DNA of 64,000 nucleotides from an uncultured Rhizobium sp. (GTDB lineage: Bacteria > Pseudomonadota > Alphaproteobacteria > Rhizobiales > Rhizobiaceae): the NCBI GenBank assembly GCA_945952315.1, contig CAMFIE010000001.1, forward strand, positions 372,001 to 436,000. The letters are read 5' to 3'. The notes beneath the pieces were generated by a model. The model was not told the DNA's origin. It did no database searches and worked only from the letters and a program-made list of their open reading frames with translations. Positions within the stretch are counted from its first letter, which is position 1. Every line of letters begins with the position of its first letter. Positions 1 through 8,774 of the stretch are shown in pieces. Made by a program: the position numbers and the translations under genes.

Positions 1-1263
1 GCGGTGCATTTTCAGAAGCTTGTTGATATCGGCGGCATCGGTGCCGGAACCGGCGGCGATGCGCTTCTTGCGCGAATGCTTGAGCATGTCGGGATTGGCG
101 CGCTCGGCCTTGGTCATCGAGGAAATGATCGCGAGCTGGCGCTTGAACAGGCCGTCATCCAGACCGGCGGCGGCCATCTTGTCCTTCATGCCGGACATGC
201 CGGGCATAAGCCCCATGATGCCGCCCATGCCACCGAGCTTCTGCATCTGCTTCAGCTGGTCGGCAAGATCGTTGAGGTCGAACTTGCCCTTGGCCATCTT
301 GGCGGCCATGGCGGCTGCCTTCTCGGCATCGATGGATTCGGCCGCCTTTTCAACAAGCGCGACGATATCGCCCATGCCGAGAATACGGTCGGCGATACGG
401 CGGGGATGGAACTCGTCGAGTTCCCCCATCTTTTCGCCGGTGCCGATCAGCTTTACCGGCTTGCCGGTGATGGCGCGCATCGAAAGGGCGGCACCGCCGC
501 GGCCATCGCCGTCCATGCGGGTGAGAACAAGGCCGGTAATGCCGACGCGCTCATCGAAGGAGCGGGCAAGGTTCACCGCGTCCTGACCGGTCAGACTGTC
601 GGCGACGAGCAGGATTTCATGCGGGTTTGCACGCCGCTTGATCTCCGCCATTTCCTGCATCAGCGGTTCATCGATATGGGTCCGACCGGCGGTGTCGAGG
701 ATCACCACATCATGGCCGCCAAGCTTTGCGGCCTGCACGGCGCGCGAGGCGATCTCTTCCGGCGACTGGCCGGCGATCACCGGCAGCGTGTCGATACCGG
801 TCTGAACGCCAAGCTGGCGCAGCTGCTCCTGCGCGGCCGGGCGGCGGGTATCGAGCGAGGCCATCAGCACCTTGCGGCGCTCGCGGTTGACCAGCCGGTT
901 GGCAATCTTGGCGGTGGTCGTGGTCTTGCCCGAACCCTGAAGGCCGACCATCATGATCACAACCGGGGCAGGTGCGTTGACATCGATGGAAACGCCTTCC
1001 GAGCCAAGCATCTCCACCAGTTCATCGTGAACGATCTTCACGACCATCTGGCCGGGCTTGATGCTCTTCAGGATTTCAGCGCCGACCGCTTTCTCCCGCA
1101 CCTTGTCGGTGAAGGCGCGCACCACTTCCAGTGCCACGTCGGCCTCCAGAAGCGCGCGGCGAACCTCCCGCAGGGCGGCGGAAACATCGGCTTCCGACAG
1201 CGCGCCACGGCCAGTCAGTCCATTCAGAATGGAACCAAGACGGTCCTGGAGGTTTTCAAACAT
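1..1263 (-). CDS. ffh: Signal recognition particle protein Ffh (C-terminus cut by window edge)
   Basis: SRP54-type GTPase that binds signal sequences with SRP RNA and delivers ribosome-nascent chain complexes to FtsY at the membrane. Read from the minus strand the protein begins MFENLQDRLG. It has a helical N domain, a P-loop GLQGSGKTTT at about residues 107-116, the LDTAGR GTPase motif and the TRMDGDGRGG closing motif. A methionine-rich M domain follows, with runs such as GGMGGIMGLMPGMSGM. The frame is open to base 1 and stops in the M domain (…NKLLKMHR), so only a short C-terminal tail is missing. The start at 1263 is the only sensible ATG ahead of the conserved N terminus. FtsY, its receptor, lies about 4 kb away on the other strand. 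Confidence 0.97.
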   Translation of the reverse strand, partial: MFENLQDRLGSILNGLTGRGALSEADVSAALREVRRALLEADVALEVVRAFTDKVREKAVGAEILKSIKPGQMVVKIVHDELVEMLGSEGVSIDVNAPAPVVIMMVGLQGSGKTTTTAKIANRLVNRERRKVLMASLDTRRPAAQEQLRQLGVQTGIDTLPVIAGQSPEEIASRAVQAAKLGGHDVVILDTAGRTHIDEPLMQEMAEIKRRANPHEILLVADSLTGQDAVNLARSFDERVGITGLVLTRMDGDGRGGAALSMRAITGKPVKLIGTGEKMGELDEFHPRRIADRILGMGDIVALVEKAAESIDAEKAAAMAAKMAKGKFDLNDLADQLKQMQKLGGMGGIMGLMPGMSGMKDKMAAAGLDDGLFKRQLAIISSMTKAERANPDMLKHSRKKRIAAGSGTDAADINKLLKMHR

Positions 1264-1598
1264 GGCCTTTTCCTTCGTGACGTTTCCGGATTTTCAAGGG
1301 AAACGTTGGCATTCCCGCGCCGGAAAACAAGACCAAAGCCGTTTGGCACCCGAGGGCGCATCGCGCTGTCGGGTGTTGACCTCCGGGATCTGTTTATACC
1401 ATTTCGGGTCCCGGTCGGTGGCTCGGAGTCTGAAGCTCGTCGCTGAATTGGGTGCTTAAGATACCAAAGGCGATGAAAAGTCAAGCGCTGCGGGCATGGA
1501 GCGTAACTTTTGGTATCGTGAAAGCTTCTCGACGCACCCTTGAAATGGAAGCGCCGCAACAGCACTTCATGCATCAGGCAATAACGGAATTGAGATTG
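1264..1598. other. Divergent intergenic region between ffh and the MBL-fold gene
   Basis: This stretch must hold the promoters for both flanking genes, but I could not identify a convincing -35/-10 pair. It contains two inverted repeats. CACCCGA at 1347-1353 pairs with TCGGGTG at 1369-1375. GATACCAAA at 1460-1468 pairs with TTTGGTATC at 1509-1517. The coding frame of the downstream gene is open back to an ATG at 1452, so part of the region could be translated if an upstream start is used. Confidence 0.5.
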
Positions 1599-2609
1599 AT
1601 GGTTTCCTTCTTCAAGACGCGCAATCCCTACTACCACGGACCGGAAAGCAATCACTTCGACGGACTGCGGTTTTTCAACCCGGGTGGCGTGGAGCCGGGA
1701 ACCTTCAAGGATCTGATGCGCTGGCAGTTCGGCAGCGACCGGCGGGCGAACTGGCCGAAATTTCGCGAAAGCCCTTTCGGAAGCGCGCGGCCTGAACCGG
1801 CCGTCGACGACTTGCGGGTGACGATGGTCGGCCATGCGACACTTCTGATCCAGGTGAGCGGCCTCAATATCCTCACCGATCCGGTCTGGTCCGAGCGCAC
1901 GAGCCCCGTGCCCTTTGCCGGTCCGAAGCGGGTGATGCAGCCCGGCATCACCTTTGAGCTTCTGCCGAAGATCCATTATGTGATCGTGACGCACAATCAT
2001 TATGACCATCTGGACATCGAGACGCTGAAGCGCCTGCAGCGCGCGCACCGGCCCCGGTTCATAACCCCGCTCGGCAATGACCGGATCATTCACCGCGCCA
2101 TTCCCGATGCCGCAATCACCGTGATGGACTGGGATCAGCATGTGGAGCTGGAAGAGCGTCTTACGGTTTTCTGCGAACCCTGCCATCACTGGTCGGCGCG
2201 GGGAACAAGCGACCGGCGCATGGCGCTCTGGGCAGCCTTCGTGCTGAAGACGCCTGCCGGGCGCATCTATCACATCGGCGATACGGGCTTTCATGGTGGC
2301 ATCAATTACCGAGATGCGCAGCGCAAGCATGACCATTTCCGGCTCGCCATCCTGCCGATCGGCGCCTATGAGCCGCGCTGGTTCATGCGCGGCCAGCACC
2401 AGAACCCGGAAGAGGCTGTGGAAGGCATGCGCCTATGTGGTGCGGCGCACGCGATCGGCCATCATTTCGGCACGGTGCAGCTCACCAATGAAGCGATCGA
2501 CCAGCCGGTGATCGATCTCTACAAGGCACTGGATGCAGCCGGGATCGAGCGGTCACGGTTCAGGCCGTTGCTCCCGGGCGAAACCTTTGATGTGCCCGCT
2601 GTTGCCTGA
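1599..2609 (+). CDS. MBL-fold metal-dependent hydrolase (NAPE-PLD/UlaG-like)
   Basis: Metallo-beta-lactamase-fold hydrolase of about 336 residues. The metal-binding signature HNHYDHLD lies at residues 132-139, after a conserved TMVGHATLLIQ strand and an ILTDPVWSER segment. Later ligands are seen in CHHWSARG, HIGDTGFHG and AIGHHFGT. This arrangement is typical of the NAPE-PLD/RomA-like outer group rather than true beta-lactamases. The substrate cannot be told from sequence. The frame is open upstream to ATGs at 1452, 1473, 1545 and 1569. I chose 1599 because the family-like N terminus (MVSFFKTRNPYYHGP) begins there, although the ribosome site is weak. It sits between divergent ffh and downstream dapF and is probably its own transcription unit. 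Confidence 0.85.
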   Translation: MVSFFKTRNPYYHGPESNHFDGLRFFNPGGVEPGTFKDLMRWQFGSDRRANWPKFRESPFGSARPEPAVDDLRVTMVGHATLLIQVSGLNILTDPVWSERTSPVPFAGPKRVMQPGITFELLPKIHYVIVTHNHYDHLDIETLKRLQRAHRPRFITPLGNDRIIHRAIPDAAITVMDWDQHVELEERLTVFCEPCHHWSARGTSDRRMALWAAFVLKTPAGRIYHIGDTGFHGGINYRDAQRKHDHFRLAILPIGAYEPRWFMRGQHQNPEEAVEGMRLCGAAHAIGHHFGTVQLTNEAIDQPVIDLYKALDAAGIERSRFRPLLPGETFDVPAVA

Positions 2610-2679
2610 GGGCAAAGACTGGTATTTTCCCTGAAGTTCCGCCATATAGGCGCTGGTTTCAAATGGCAGGTCAGACGAA

Positions 2680-3579
2680 ATGGCAGACATGGTTCCCTTC
2701 GCGCGCATGAACGGGCTTGGCAACAAGATCCTCGTGGTGGACATGCGCGGCCGTGAGGACCGCGTTTTGCCCGAGGCGGCAATTGCGCTTGCCGCCGATC
2801 CGGCCACCAGTTTCGACCAGATCATGGCGATCCATGATCCGCGTGCCGATGGCACCGATGCCTGGATCGAGATCATCAATTGCGATGGCACCATGGCGCA
2901 GGCCTGTGGCAATGGCACGCGCTGCGTGGTGCAGGCGCTGGCCGCCGAAACCGGACGCAAAAGCTTCACCTTTCTCACCCGCGCCGGCATCCTTCTCGCC
3001 CGCGAACTGGAAGACGGAATGATTTCTGTCGATATGGGCAAGCCCGTGTTCGAGTGGAACCGCATTCCCCTTGCCGAGGAATTTGCCGATACCAGCCGTA
3101 TCGAACTGCAGATCGGCCCGATCGACAATCCGGTGCTGCATTCGCCGGGCGTGGTCTCGATGGGCAATCCGCATGCAACCTTCTGGGTCAAGGATGATCC
3201 GATGGCCTATGACCTGCCGCGGTTCGGTCCGCTTCTCGAAAACCACCCGATCTTTCCGGAGCGGGCCAATATCACGCTCGTTCGGGTCGATAATGATCAT
3301 GAAATCACCACGCGTACCTGGGAGCGAGGTGCGGGCGAAACGCTTGCCTGCGGTTCGGCCGCCTGTGCGGCTGCGGTCAATGCCGCGCGCCTCGGCAAGA
3401 CCGGTCGCCGCGTGACGGTCAATGTCGCGACGAGCCCGGTAAAGGTGCCGCTGATCATCGAATGGCGCGAACGTGACGATCATGTGATCATGACCGGTCC
3501 GGCCGAGTGGGAATGGTCCGGCATGCTCGATCCGGCAAGCGGCGCTTTCCGGCGTGATCCGGAGACGCTCGCCTCGTGA
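2680..3579 (+). CDS. dapF: Diaminopimelate epimerase
   Basis: Converts LL- to meso-diaminopimelate for lysine and peptidoglycan synthesis in the cytoplasm. The protein is 299 residues. Both catalytic cysteines of this cofactor-independent racemase are present: C76 in ACGNGTRC and C224 in ACGSAACA. The substrate-binding segments [10 protein letters not shown] near the N terminus and [10 protein letters not shown] around 160-169 are also there. The stop overlaps the GTG start of mtaB by four bases (GTGA), so the two are translationally coupled. This dapF-mtaB-ftsY order is common in rhizobia. Confidence 0.98.
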   Translation: MADMVPFARMNGLGNKILVVDMRGREDRVLPEAAIALAADPATSFDQIMAIHDPRADGTDAWIEIINCDGTMAQACGNGTRCVVQALAAETGRKSFTFLTRAGILLARELEDGMISVDMGKPVFEWNRIPLAEEFADTSRIELQIGPIDNPVLHSPGVVSMGNPHATFWVKDDPMAYDLPRFGPLLENHPIFPERANITLVRVDNDHEITTRTWERGAGETLACGSAACAAAVNAARLGKTGRRVTVNVATSPVKVPLIIEWRERDDHVIMTGPAEWEWSGMLDPASGAFRRDPETLAS

Positions 3580-4850
3580 GCGGCGTCAAGGTCATAACCT
3601 TCGGCTGCCGCCTCAATACCTATGAATCCGAAGTGATGCGGCGGGAGGCTGAAAAAGCCGGTCTCGAGCGTGCAATCCTCGTCAATACCTGCGCGGTGAC
3701 GGGCGAGGCGGTACGGCAGGCCAGGCAGGCCATCCGACGGGCGCGTCGGGAAAATCCGCAAATACGGATCATCGTTACCGGCTGTGCCGCGCAGACGGAA
3801 AAGGATGTCTTTGCCGCCATGCCGGAGGTGGATCTGGTGCTCGGCAATGAGGAAAAGCTGAAAGCCGAGCACTATCGCGCCATACCGGACTTTGGAATTT
3901 CCGGGGAAGAGAAGCTTCGCGTCAACGATATCATGAGCATCACGGAGACCGCGCCGCAGCTCGTCGAACAAATCGACGGCCATGTGCGCGCCTTCCTGCA
4001 GGTGCAGAACGGCTGCGATCATCGCTGCACCTTCTGCATCATTCCGTTTGGACGCGGCAATTCGCGCTCGGTGCCGATGGGAGCCGTAGTGGATCAGGCC
4101 CGCACGCTGGCCGAAGGTGGCTATCGGGAGCTGGTTCTGACCGGCGTGGATGCCACGAGCTATGGCGCCGATCTGCCGGGTCAGCCGTCGCTCGGCTCGC
4201 TGGCCAAGGCAATCCTGAAGGCCGTTCCCGAGATCGAGCGGCTGCGGCTTTCTTCGATCGACAGCATCGAGGTGGACCGCGATCTGCTGGATCTGATTGC
4301 CGATGAGTCGCGTTTCATGCCGCATCTGCATCTGTCGCTCCAGCATGGTGATGATCTGATCCTGAAGCGGATGAAGCGGCGTCATTCCTCTGCGGACGCA
4401 AAAGCGTTCTGTAATCAGGCCCGGCGTCTTCGGCCGCAGATGGCTTTCGGGGCCGACATGATCGCGGGCTTCCCGACAGAAACGGACGAGATGGCCGAAA
4501 ATGCCGCCCGGCATGCCGAGGAATGCGGCATTTCGCAATTGCATGTCTTTCCCTACAGCCCGCGCCCGGGAACGCCCGCGGCCCGCATGCCGCAGCTCGA
4601 CCGTGCGCTCGTGAAGGAGCGCGCCGCCCGCTTGCGTGCCGTGGGCGAAACACTCGCACAAAACCATCTTGATCGAATGGTTGGCGGTTACGCGCGCGTG
4701 CTTGTGGAAATGAACGGCATGGCGCATACGGAAAACTTCACGCTCACCGCCGCGCCGGGTCTTCAAGCCCGCAGTCTGGTCGATGTGCGCATTACAGGCC
4801 ACAATGGCCGCTCGCTTACGATTGAACCCCTTTCCGCACAGTGCGGCTGA
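3576..4850 (+). CDS. mtaB: tRNA (N6-threonylcarbamoyladenosine(37)-C2)-methylthiotransferase MtaB
   Basis: Radical-SAM methylthiotransferase making ms2t6A37 in ANN-decoding tRNAs. The 424-residue protein has the N-terminal UPF0004 domain with three cluster cysteines (C11 in FGCRLN, C39 in NTCAVT, C70 in TGCAAQ). The radical-SAM CxxxCxxC motif follows at C147, C151 and C154 ([10 protein letters not shown]), and the protein ends with a TRAM-like region. The short CRLN N terminus and the [10 protein letters not shown] motif favour MtaB over MiaB. Translation starts at GTG 3576, inside the dapF stop. The t6A needed as its substrate depends on TsaD, which is also encoded in this window. Confidence 0.93.
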   Translation: MSGVKVITFGCRLNTYESEVMRREAEKAGLERAILVNTCAVTGEAVRQARQAIRRARRENPQIRIIVTGCAAQTEKDVFAAMPEVDLVLGNEEKLKAEHYRAIPDFGISGEEKLRVNDIMSITETAPQLVEQIDGHVRAFLQVQNGCDHRCTFCIIPFGRGNSRSVPMGAVVDQARTLAEGGYRELVLTGVDATSYGADLPGQPSLGSLAKAILKAVPEIERLRLSSIDSIEVDRDLLDLIADESRFMPHLHLSLQHGDDLILKRMKRRHSSADAKAFCNQARRLRPQMAFGADMIAGFPTETDEMAENAARHAEECGISQLHVFPYSPRPGTPAARMPQLDRALVKERAARLRAVGETLAQNHLDRMVGGYARVLVEMNGMAHTENFTLTAAPGLQARSLVDVRITGHNGRSLTIEPLSAQCG

Positions 4851-4861
4851 CAGGCAGACCC

Positions 4862-6037
4862 ATGGCCCTTGGTTTCATCAGGAAGATCTTCACCTTCGGC
4901 AAGGACGAGCCGTCGCCGGCACCTCAAGCCGCAGAGCCGACAGCGCTCGAGGCGGATGGCCATGACGATGGAGCGGCGGTGCCTGAAGGCGCTCTGGCGG
5001 TTCCTCTTGACGAACCGGGGACAAAGGAACCGGAAGGCCCGCAGCTGCCCAAGGGTTTTGCCCTTGCCGAGGAGGAGCCGGAGAGCGCCCCGGTCTCCGA
5101 TGCGCCGCAGGTACGGCTCACCTGGTTCCAGCGGCTTCGCGCCGGGTTGTCACGCACCTCGCAGCAATTGACGGGGCAGATTGCAGCCCTTTTCACCAAG
5201 CGCAAGCTTGACGAAGACACTCTGGAGGAGCTCGAGGAGCTGCTGATCCAGTCCGATCTGGGCGTCGAGACGGCGATGCGCATCACGGGCGCATTGTCAT
5301 CCGAGCGCTATGGCCGGGACGTGACCGGTGAGGATGTGAGCCGGATCATGGCGGGCGAGATCACCAAGGTGCTTGCGCCGGTTGCAAAGCCGCTGAAGCT
5401 CGATCTGGCGCACAAGCCGCATGTCATTCTCGTGGTCGGCGTTAACGGCACCGGCAAGACCACCACCATCGGCAAACTGGCGGCGAAGCTTTCCGGCTCC
5501 GGGCTGAAGGTGATGCTGGCAGCCGGTGATACGTTCCGAGCCGCGGCCATCGAACAACTGAAAATCTGGGCGGATCGCACCGGCTCCGGCTTCATCGGGA
5601 CGAAGCTGGGTGCGGATGCGGCCGGTCTTGCGTTTGATGCTTTCCAGCAGGCAAAGGCCGAAAAGGCGGATGTGCTGATCATCGATACGGCCGGGCGCCT
5701 GCAGAACAAGACCGAGCTGATGGCAGAACTTGAAAAGATCGTGCGGGTGCTCGGCAAGCTTGATCCGGATGCACCCCATACCGTGCTTCAGACACTCGAT
5801 GCGACGACGGGCCAGAATGCGCTCAATCAGGTGGAAATCTTCCGCAATGTCGCAGGCGTTTCCGGCCTGATCATGACCAAGCTCGATGGTACTGCACGCG
5901 GCGGCATTCTGGTGGCGATCTCGGCAAAGCATAAATTGCCGGTCTATTTCATCGGCGTCGGCGAGGGCATCGATGATCTCGAACCCTTCGAGGCCGAGGA
6001 TTTTGCCCGGGCGATTGCGGGTATTCCCGAGGCCTGA
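4862..6037 (+). CDS. ftsY: Signal recognition particle receptor FtsY
   Basis: Membrane-associated SRP receptor GTPase that pairs with Ffh to dock translating ribosomes at SecYEG. The protein is 391 residues from ATG 4862. An acidic, Glu/Pro-rich A region covers about residues 15-85. The NG domain follows with GVNGTGKTTT (P-loop), GDTFRAAAIEQL, DTAGRLQNK and TKLDGTARGG. The frame extends seven codons further to an ATG at 4841, but that start lies inside mtaB and lacks the typical MxLGFIRKIF N terminus, so 4862 is preferred. It lies 11 bases after mtaB and is probably cotranscribed with it. Confidence 0.97.
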   Translation: MALGFIRKIFTFGKDEPSPAPQAAEPTALEADGHDDGAAVPEGALAVPLDEPGTKEPEGPQLPKGFALAEEEPESAPVSDAPQVRLTWFQRLRAGLSRTSQQLTGQIAALFTKRKLDEDTLEELEELLIQSDLGVETAMRITGALSSERYGRDVTGEDVSRIMAGEITKVLAPVAKPLKLDLAHKPHVILVVGVNGTGKTTTIGKLAAKLSGSGLKVMLAAGDTFRAAAIEQLKIWADRTGSGFIGTKLGADAAGLAFDAFQQAKAEKADVLIIDTAGRLQNKTELMAELEKIVRVLGKLDPDAPHTVLQTLDATTGQNALNQVEIFRNVAGVSGLIMTKLDGTARGGILVAISAKHKLPVYFIGVGEGIDDLEPFEAEDFARAIAGIPEA

Positions 6038-6115
6038 TTTTCAGGGTGCTGCCTCCTGCCGCATTGACCTTGCGTCGCTGCGGACGCATCATGGAGACGT
6101 TGAAGGATTGATCCG

Positions 6116-6484
6116 TTGCTGCGCATTCTTATCGTTTTGTTCGGCCTTTTCATTGTCGCTGCCCTTCCGGGTGGCGCCAAGGCCCTGGACAATGCGACCA
6201 TTGCCAATCGGGTGGATTGCCATGGCTTGACCATGATGCAGGAAGCAGCAGAGTCTCCCGTCCGGCACGCGGGCCATGGTGTGCCTGCCCAGAAGTCCGG
6301 GCTGGATTGCTGTCTCGGGACAAGCCTTTGCCGTCTTGCCTGCGCGGCCGTGGAGCCCTTTGTGCCTGGTCCGGTGCCTGCTTGTCTTCCTGCTTCAGAA
6401 CCGCGCCGGGTGGCGGATGCTTTGCCGCTCGAGGGCCATGCCGTGCCGCCCTTGCTCGGTCCTCCCCGCTTGATCCTGATCTGA
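6116..6484 (+). CDS. Small exported Cys/His-containing protein upstream of copper oxidase (TTG start)
   Basis: A 122-residue frame with a clear N-terminal export signal (LRILIVLFGLFIVAALPGGAKA) and a mature part carrying DCHGLTMMQEA, HAGHG, DCCLGTSLC and LAC. The clustered Cys, His and Met look suited to binding copper, but I cannot assign it to a family with certainty. It recalls the short periplasmic proteins (DUF2946-like) often found with copper oxidases. There is no ATG at the signal peptide. TTG at 6116 follows AAGGA at 6104-6108 with suitable spacing. The gene ends about 70 bases before the multicopper oxidase on the same strand, so a shared role in copper handling is inferred. Confidence 0.6.
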   Translation: MLRILIVLFGLFIVAALPGGAKALDNATIANRVDCHGLTMMQEAAESPVRHAGHGVPAQKSGLDCCLGTSLCRLACAAVEPFVPGPVPACLPASEPRRVADALPLEGHAVPPLLGPPRLILI

Positions 6485-6553
6485 CCAAGCGGCTTGCCGT
6501 TAACGCAGGCCATATTTGCCATGCCGGGTTTCCGGCAAGATCAGGACACGTCC

Positions 6554-8041
6554 ATGAAACGCAGAACCCTTCTCAAATCCGGCTTTGCCGGAATGCTTTA
6601 CGCCGCCCTGCCTTATCCACTGCTTCGGGCAGAAAACCGAATGCGGCTTACCGCCGGAACCCGGACCATCGAGGTGAATGGAAAGGCCGCGACGGTCTTT
6701 GGCCTTACCGGGCCGGATGGCCGACCCGGTCTGATGCTTGATCAGGAGGCAGGCTTCCACGTGGATCTCGTCAATGCACTCAGCGAAGAGACGCTGATCC
6801 ACTGGCACGGGCTGACCCCGCCTTTCGCGCAGGATGGCGTGCCTGATAATCCCGCCCCCATGCTGAAGCCCGGCGAGACACGGGCCTATGATTTTGATCT
6901 CGCCCATTCTGGCACCAACTGGATGCACGCCCATACGCTGCAGGAACAGGGGCTGCTCGCAGCCCCCCTGATCATTCGCTCCACGGATGACCGCGCCGCC
7001 GACGAGCAGGAAATCACGCTGTTCCTGCACGATTTTTCCTTCCGTAGCCCCGAAGAGCTGCTTGCCGATCTGAAGGATGGAAAGGCAGGTCATGGCGGCA
7101 TGGGCATGGATCATTCGCAGATGAACCATGACGGCATGGCGATGGATGGAATGGACATGCAGGGCATGGACATGGGCAACATGGACATGGGCAACATGGA
7201 CATGGGGGGCATGGACATGGGTGGGATGGATATGGGCGGCATGTCCATGGACATCAACGATATCAACTATGATGCCTATCTTGCCAATGATCGCACGCTT
7301 GATGATCCGGACGTGATTGCCGTCGAAAAGGGCGGACGAATCCGGCTTCGGGTTATCAATGCTGCGGCCTCGACCGGCTTTACCCTCGATCTTGGCACGC
7401 TTTCCGGCGAGCTGATTGCCGTTGACGGGCAGGCGATCAAGCCCGTCACGGCAAATCGGGTGCCGCTGACAATGGCGCAGCGCGCCGACATTCGCATCAC
7501 GCTGCCGGCGGAGGGTGGCGCCTTCCCGATCCTTGCGCTTCGCGAAGGTGCCCCGGAGCGCACCGGGATCATTCTTGCAACGAAAGGAGCGGCGATCGAG
7601 CGTCTTTCGACGACGGCTGAAGCGCAAGGCCCGCGTCTTGATCTTGCTTTCGAGGCCGGGCTTTCCGCGCTCGACCCGCTTGCCGAGCAGCAGGCACGGG
7701 AAAGCACAATCGGCCTTGTCGGCAACATGATGACCTATCAATGGGGCCTTCAAGGCGCGGACAATCTCGTTGCGACCAGGGGCGAGCGGCTGGAATTCAC
7801 GCTGTCCAACCGCAGCATGATGGCCCATCCCATGCATCTGCATGGTCATCATTTCCAGGTGGTCGCGATCAATGGCAACCGTTTTCCGGGCGCCAAGCGC
7901 GACACGGTTCTGGTGCCACCGATGCAGGAGGTGACGATTGCGCTCGATGCCGACAATCCCGGGCGCTGGGCTTTCCATTGCCACCATCTCTATCACATGG
8001 TCTCGGGCATGATGACCTTCCTTGCCTATGACACGATCTGA
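6554..8041 (+). CDS. Tat-exported multicopper oxidase with Met-rich repeat (CopA/CueO-like)
   Basis: Periplasmic multicopper oxidase of 495 residues, probably oxidising Cu(I) or related substrates for copper tolerance. The N terminus MKRRTLLKSG is a twin-arginine signal. Copper-ligand motifs are HWHG (H83, H85), MHAH (H125, H127), HPMHLHGHHF near residue 425 and the C-terminal HCHHLYHMVSGMM. Between the cupredoxin domains lies a Met/Asp repeat (residues 199-232) made of pentapeptides of the form G-x-M-D-M. It probably acts as a copper-binding insert like the Met-rich region of CueO. ATG 6554 is chosen because AGGA sits just upstream and the Tat motif starts there; the frame is open further upstream. 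A 12-bp perfect hairpin follows the stop. Confidence 0.92.
   Translation: MKRRTLLKSGFAGMLYAALPYPLLRAENRMRLTAGTRTIEVNGKAATVFGLTGPDGRPGLMLDQEAGFHVDLVNALSEETLIHWHGLTPPFAQDGVPDNPAPMLKPGETRAYDFDLAHSGTNWMHAHTLQEQGLLAAPLIIRSTDDRAADEQEITLFLHDFSFRSPEELLADLKDGKAGHGGMGMDHSQMNHDGMAMDGMDMQGMDMGNMDMGNMDMGGMDMGGMDMGGMSMDINDINYDAYLANDRTLDDPDVIAVEKGGRIRLRVINAAASTGFTLDLGTLSGELIAVDGQAIKPVTANRVPLTMAQRADIRITLPAEGGAFPILALREGAPERTGIILATKGAAIERLSTTAEAQGPRLDLAFEAGLSALDPLAEQQARESTIGLVGNMMTYQWGLQGADNLVATRGERLEFTLSNRSMMAHPMHLHGHHFQVVAINGNRFPGAKRDTVLVPPMQEVTIALDADNPGRWAFHCHHLYHMVSGMMTFLAYDTI
7148..7249 (+). repeat. 15-bp tandem repeat encoding G-x-M-D-M pentapeptides
   Basis: About 6.8 in-frame copies of a 15-base unit within the multicopper oxidase gene. 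Each copy resembles GGCAACATGGACATG, with small changes (GGGGGC, GGTGGG, and TCC for GAC in the last). The repeat encodes a methionine/aspartate array at residues 199-232 of the oxidase. Because the unit is a multiple of three, slippage would change the number of metal-binding Met residues without breaking the frame. Confidence 0.9.
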
Positions 8042-8050
8042 AGACCAGTC

Positions 8051-8078
8051 CCGGGACGGGCTTTGCAGCCCGTCCCGG
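8051..8078 (+). terminator. Perfect 12-bp hairpin after the multicopper oxidase
   Basis: CCGGGACGGGCT at 8051-8062 pairs perfectly with AGCCCGTCCCGG at 8067-8078 around a TTGC loop, ten bases after the oxidase stop. There is no T-run behind it, so it may slow or end transcription or protect the mRNA 3' end rather than be a textbook terminator. Confidence 0.55.
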
Positions 8079-8132
8079 AATATGCCATGAAGCAGGCGCG
8101 CGTGGCCGCGCTGGCAAGAGCAAGGATTGGCA

Positions 8133-8774
8133 ATGGCTTCAGATAACCCGAGCACAGAACCCGCAGCCGAAAAGGCCGAAGCCCCGGGCATGAAGCTTGC
8201 GCTCGAACTCGGGCCGCTTCTGGTGTTCTTCTTCACCAATCTGAAGGGTGCCTGGCTGATCGAGCAATTTCCAGCCCTTGGCAAACTCGGTGGGCCGCTT
8301 TTCGTCGCCTCCGCTGCCTTCATGGTGGCGACCGTGATTTCACTCACGGTGTCGAAGCTCGTCTATCGCCATCTGCCCCTGATGCCCTTTATCTCCGGCA
8401 TCGTGGTGCTGGTTTTCGGAGCGCTTGGGCTCTGGCTTCAGAACGAAGTGTTCTTCAAGATGAAGGCAACCATCATCAACACATTGTTCGGCGTGGCTCT
8501 CCTCGGCGGAATCCTTTTTGGAAAGTCACTGCTTGGCCATGTCTTCAATTCGGCTTTCCAGCTCGATGAGACGGGCTGGCGCAAGCTCACCATCCGCTGG
8601 GGCTTCTTCTTCCTGTTCCTTGCCGTGCTGAACGAAGTGGTCTGGCGGAATTTTTCCGACAATACCTGGGTTGCCTTCAAGGTCTGGGGCACGATGCCGA
8701 TCACCATTCTGTTCACGCTCGCGCAGATGCCGCTGATCCTGAAGCACGCGCTTGACGACAAGGCCGGGCAATGA
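8133..8774 (+). CDS. yciB: Inner-membrane protein YciB/IspZ (septation protein A family)
   Basis: Polytopic inner-membrane protein of 213 residues. The family is linked to cell envelope and septum function, but its biochemistry is not settled. The sequence shows the typical [12 protein letters not shown] start of the first membrane segment, several further hydrophobic spans, GKSLLGHVF, and a [12 protein letters not shown] segment followed by [17 protein letters not shown], all typical of YciB. ATG 8133 follows AAGGA by seven bases; a TTG six bases earlier is less likely. The stop overlaps the start of the DUF2585 gene by four bases (ATGA). Confidence 0.93.
   Translation: MASDNPSTEPAAEKAEAPGMKLALELGPLLVFFFTNLKGAWLIEQFPALGKLGGPLFVASAAFMVATVISLTVSKLVYRHLPLMPFISGIVVLVFGALGLWLQNEVFFKMKATIINTLFGVALLGGILFGKSLLGHVFNSAFQLDETGWRKLTIRWGFFFLFLAVLNEVVWRNFSDNTWVAFKVWGTMPITILFTLAQMPLILKHALDDKAGQ

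Noticed and set aside
4-1446. A 480-codon plus-strand frame at the window start
   Set aside because: Antisense shadow of ffh, whose GTPase and M domains are clear on the minus strand.
6500-8347. A 615-codon minus-strand frame with striking repeated HVH-type histidine motifs, first taken as a metal-binding protein
   Set aside because: The His repeats are the antisense of the ATG-rich Met repeat of the multicopper oxidase and continue across two real genes.
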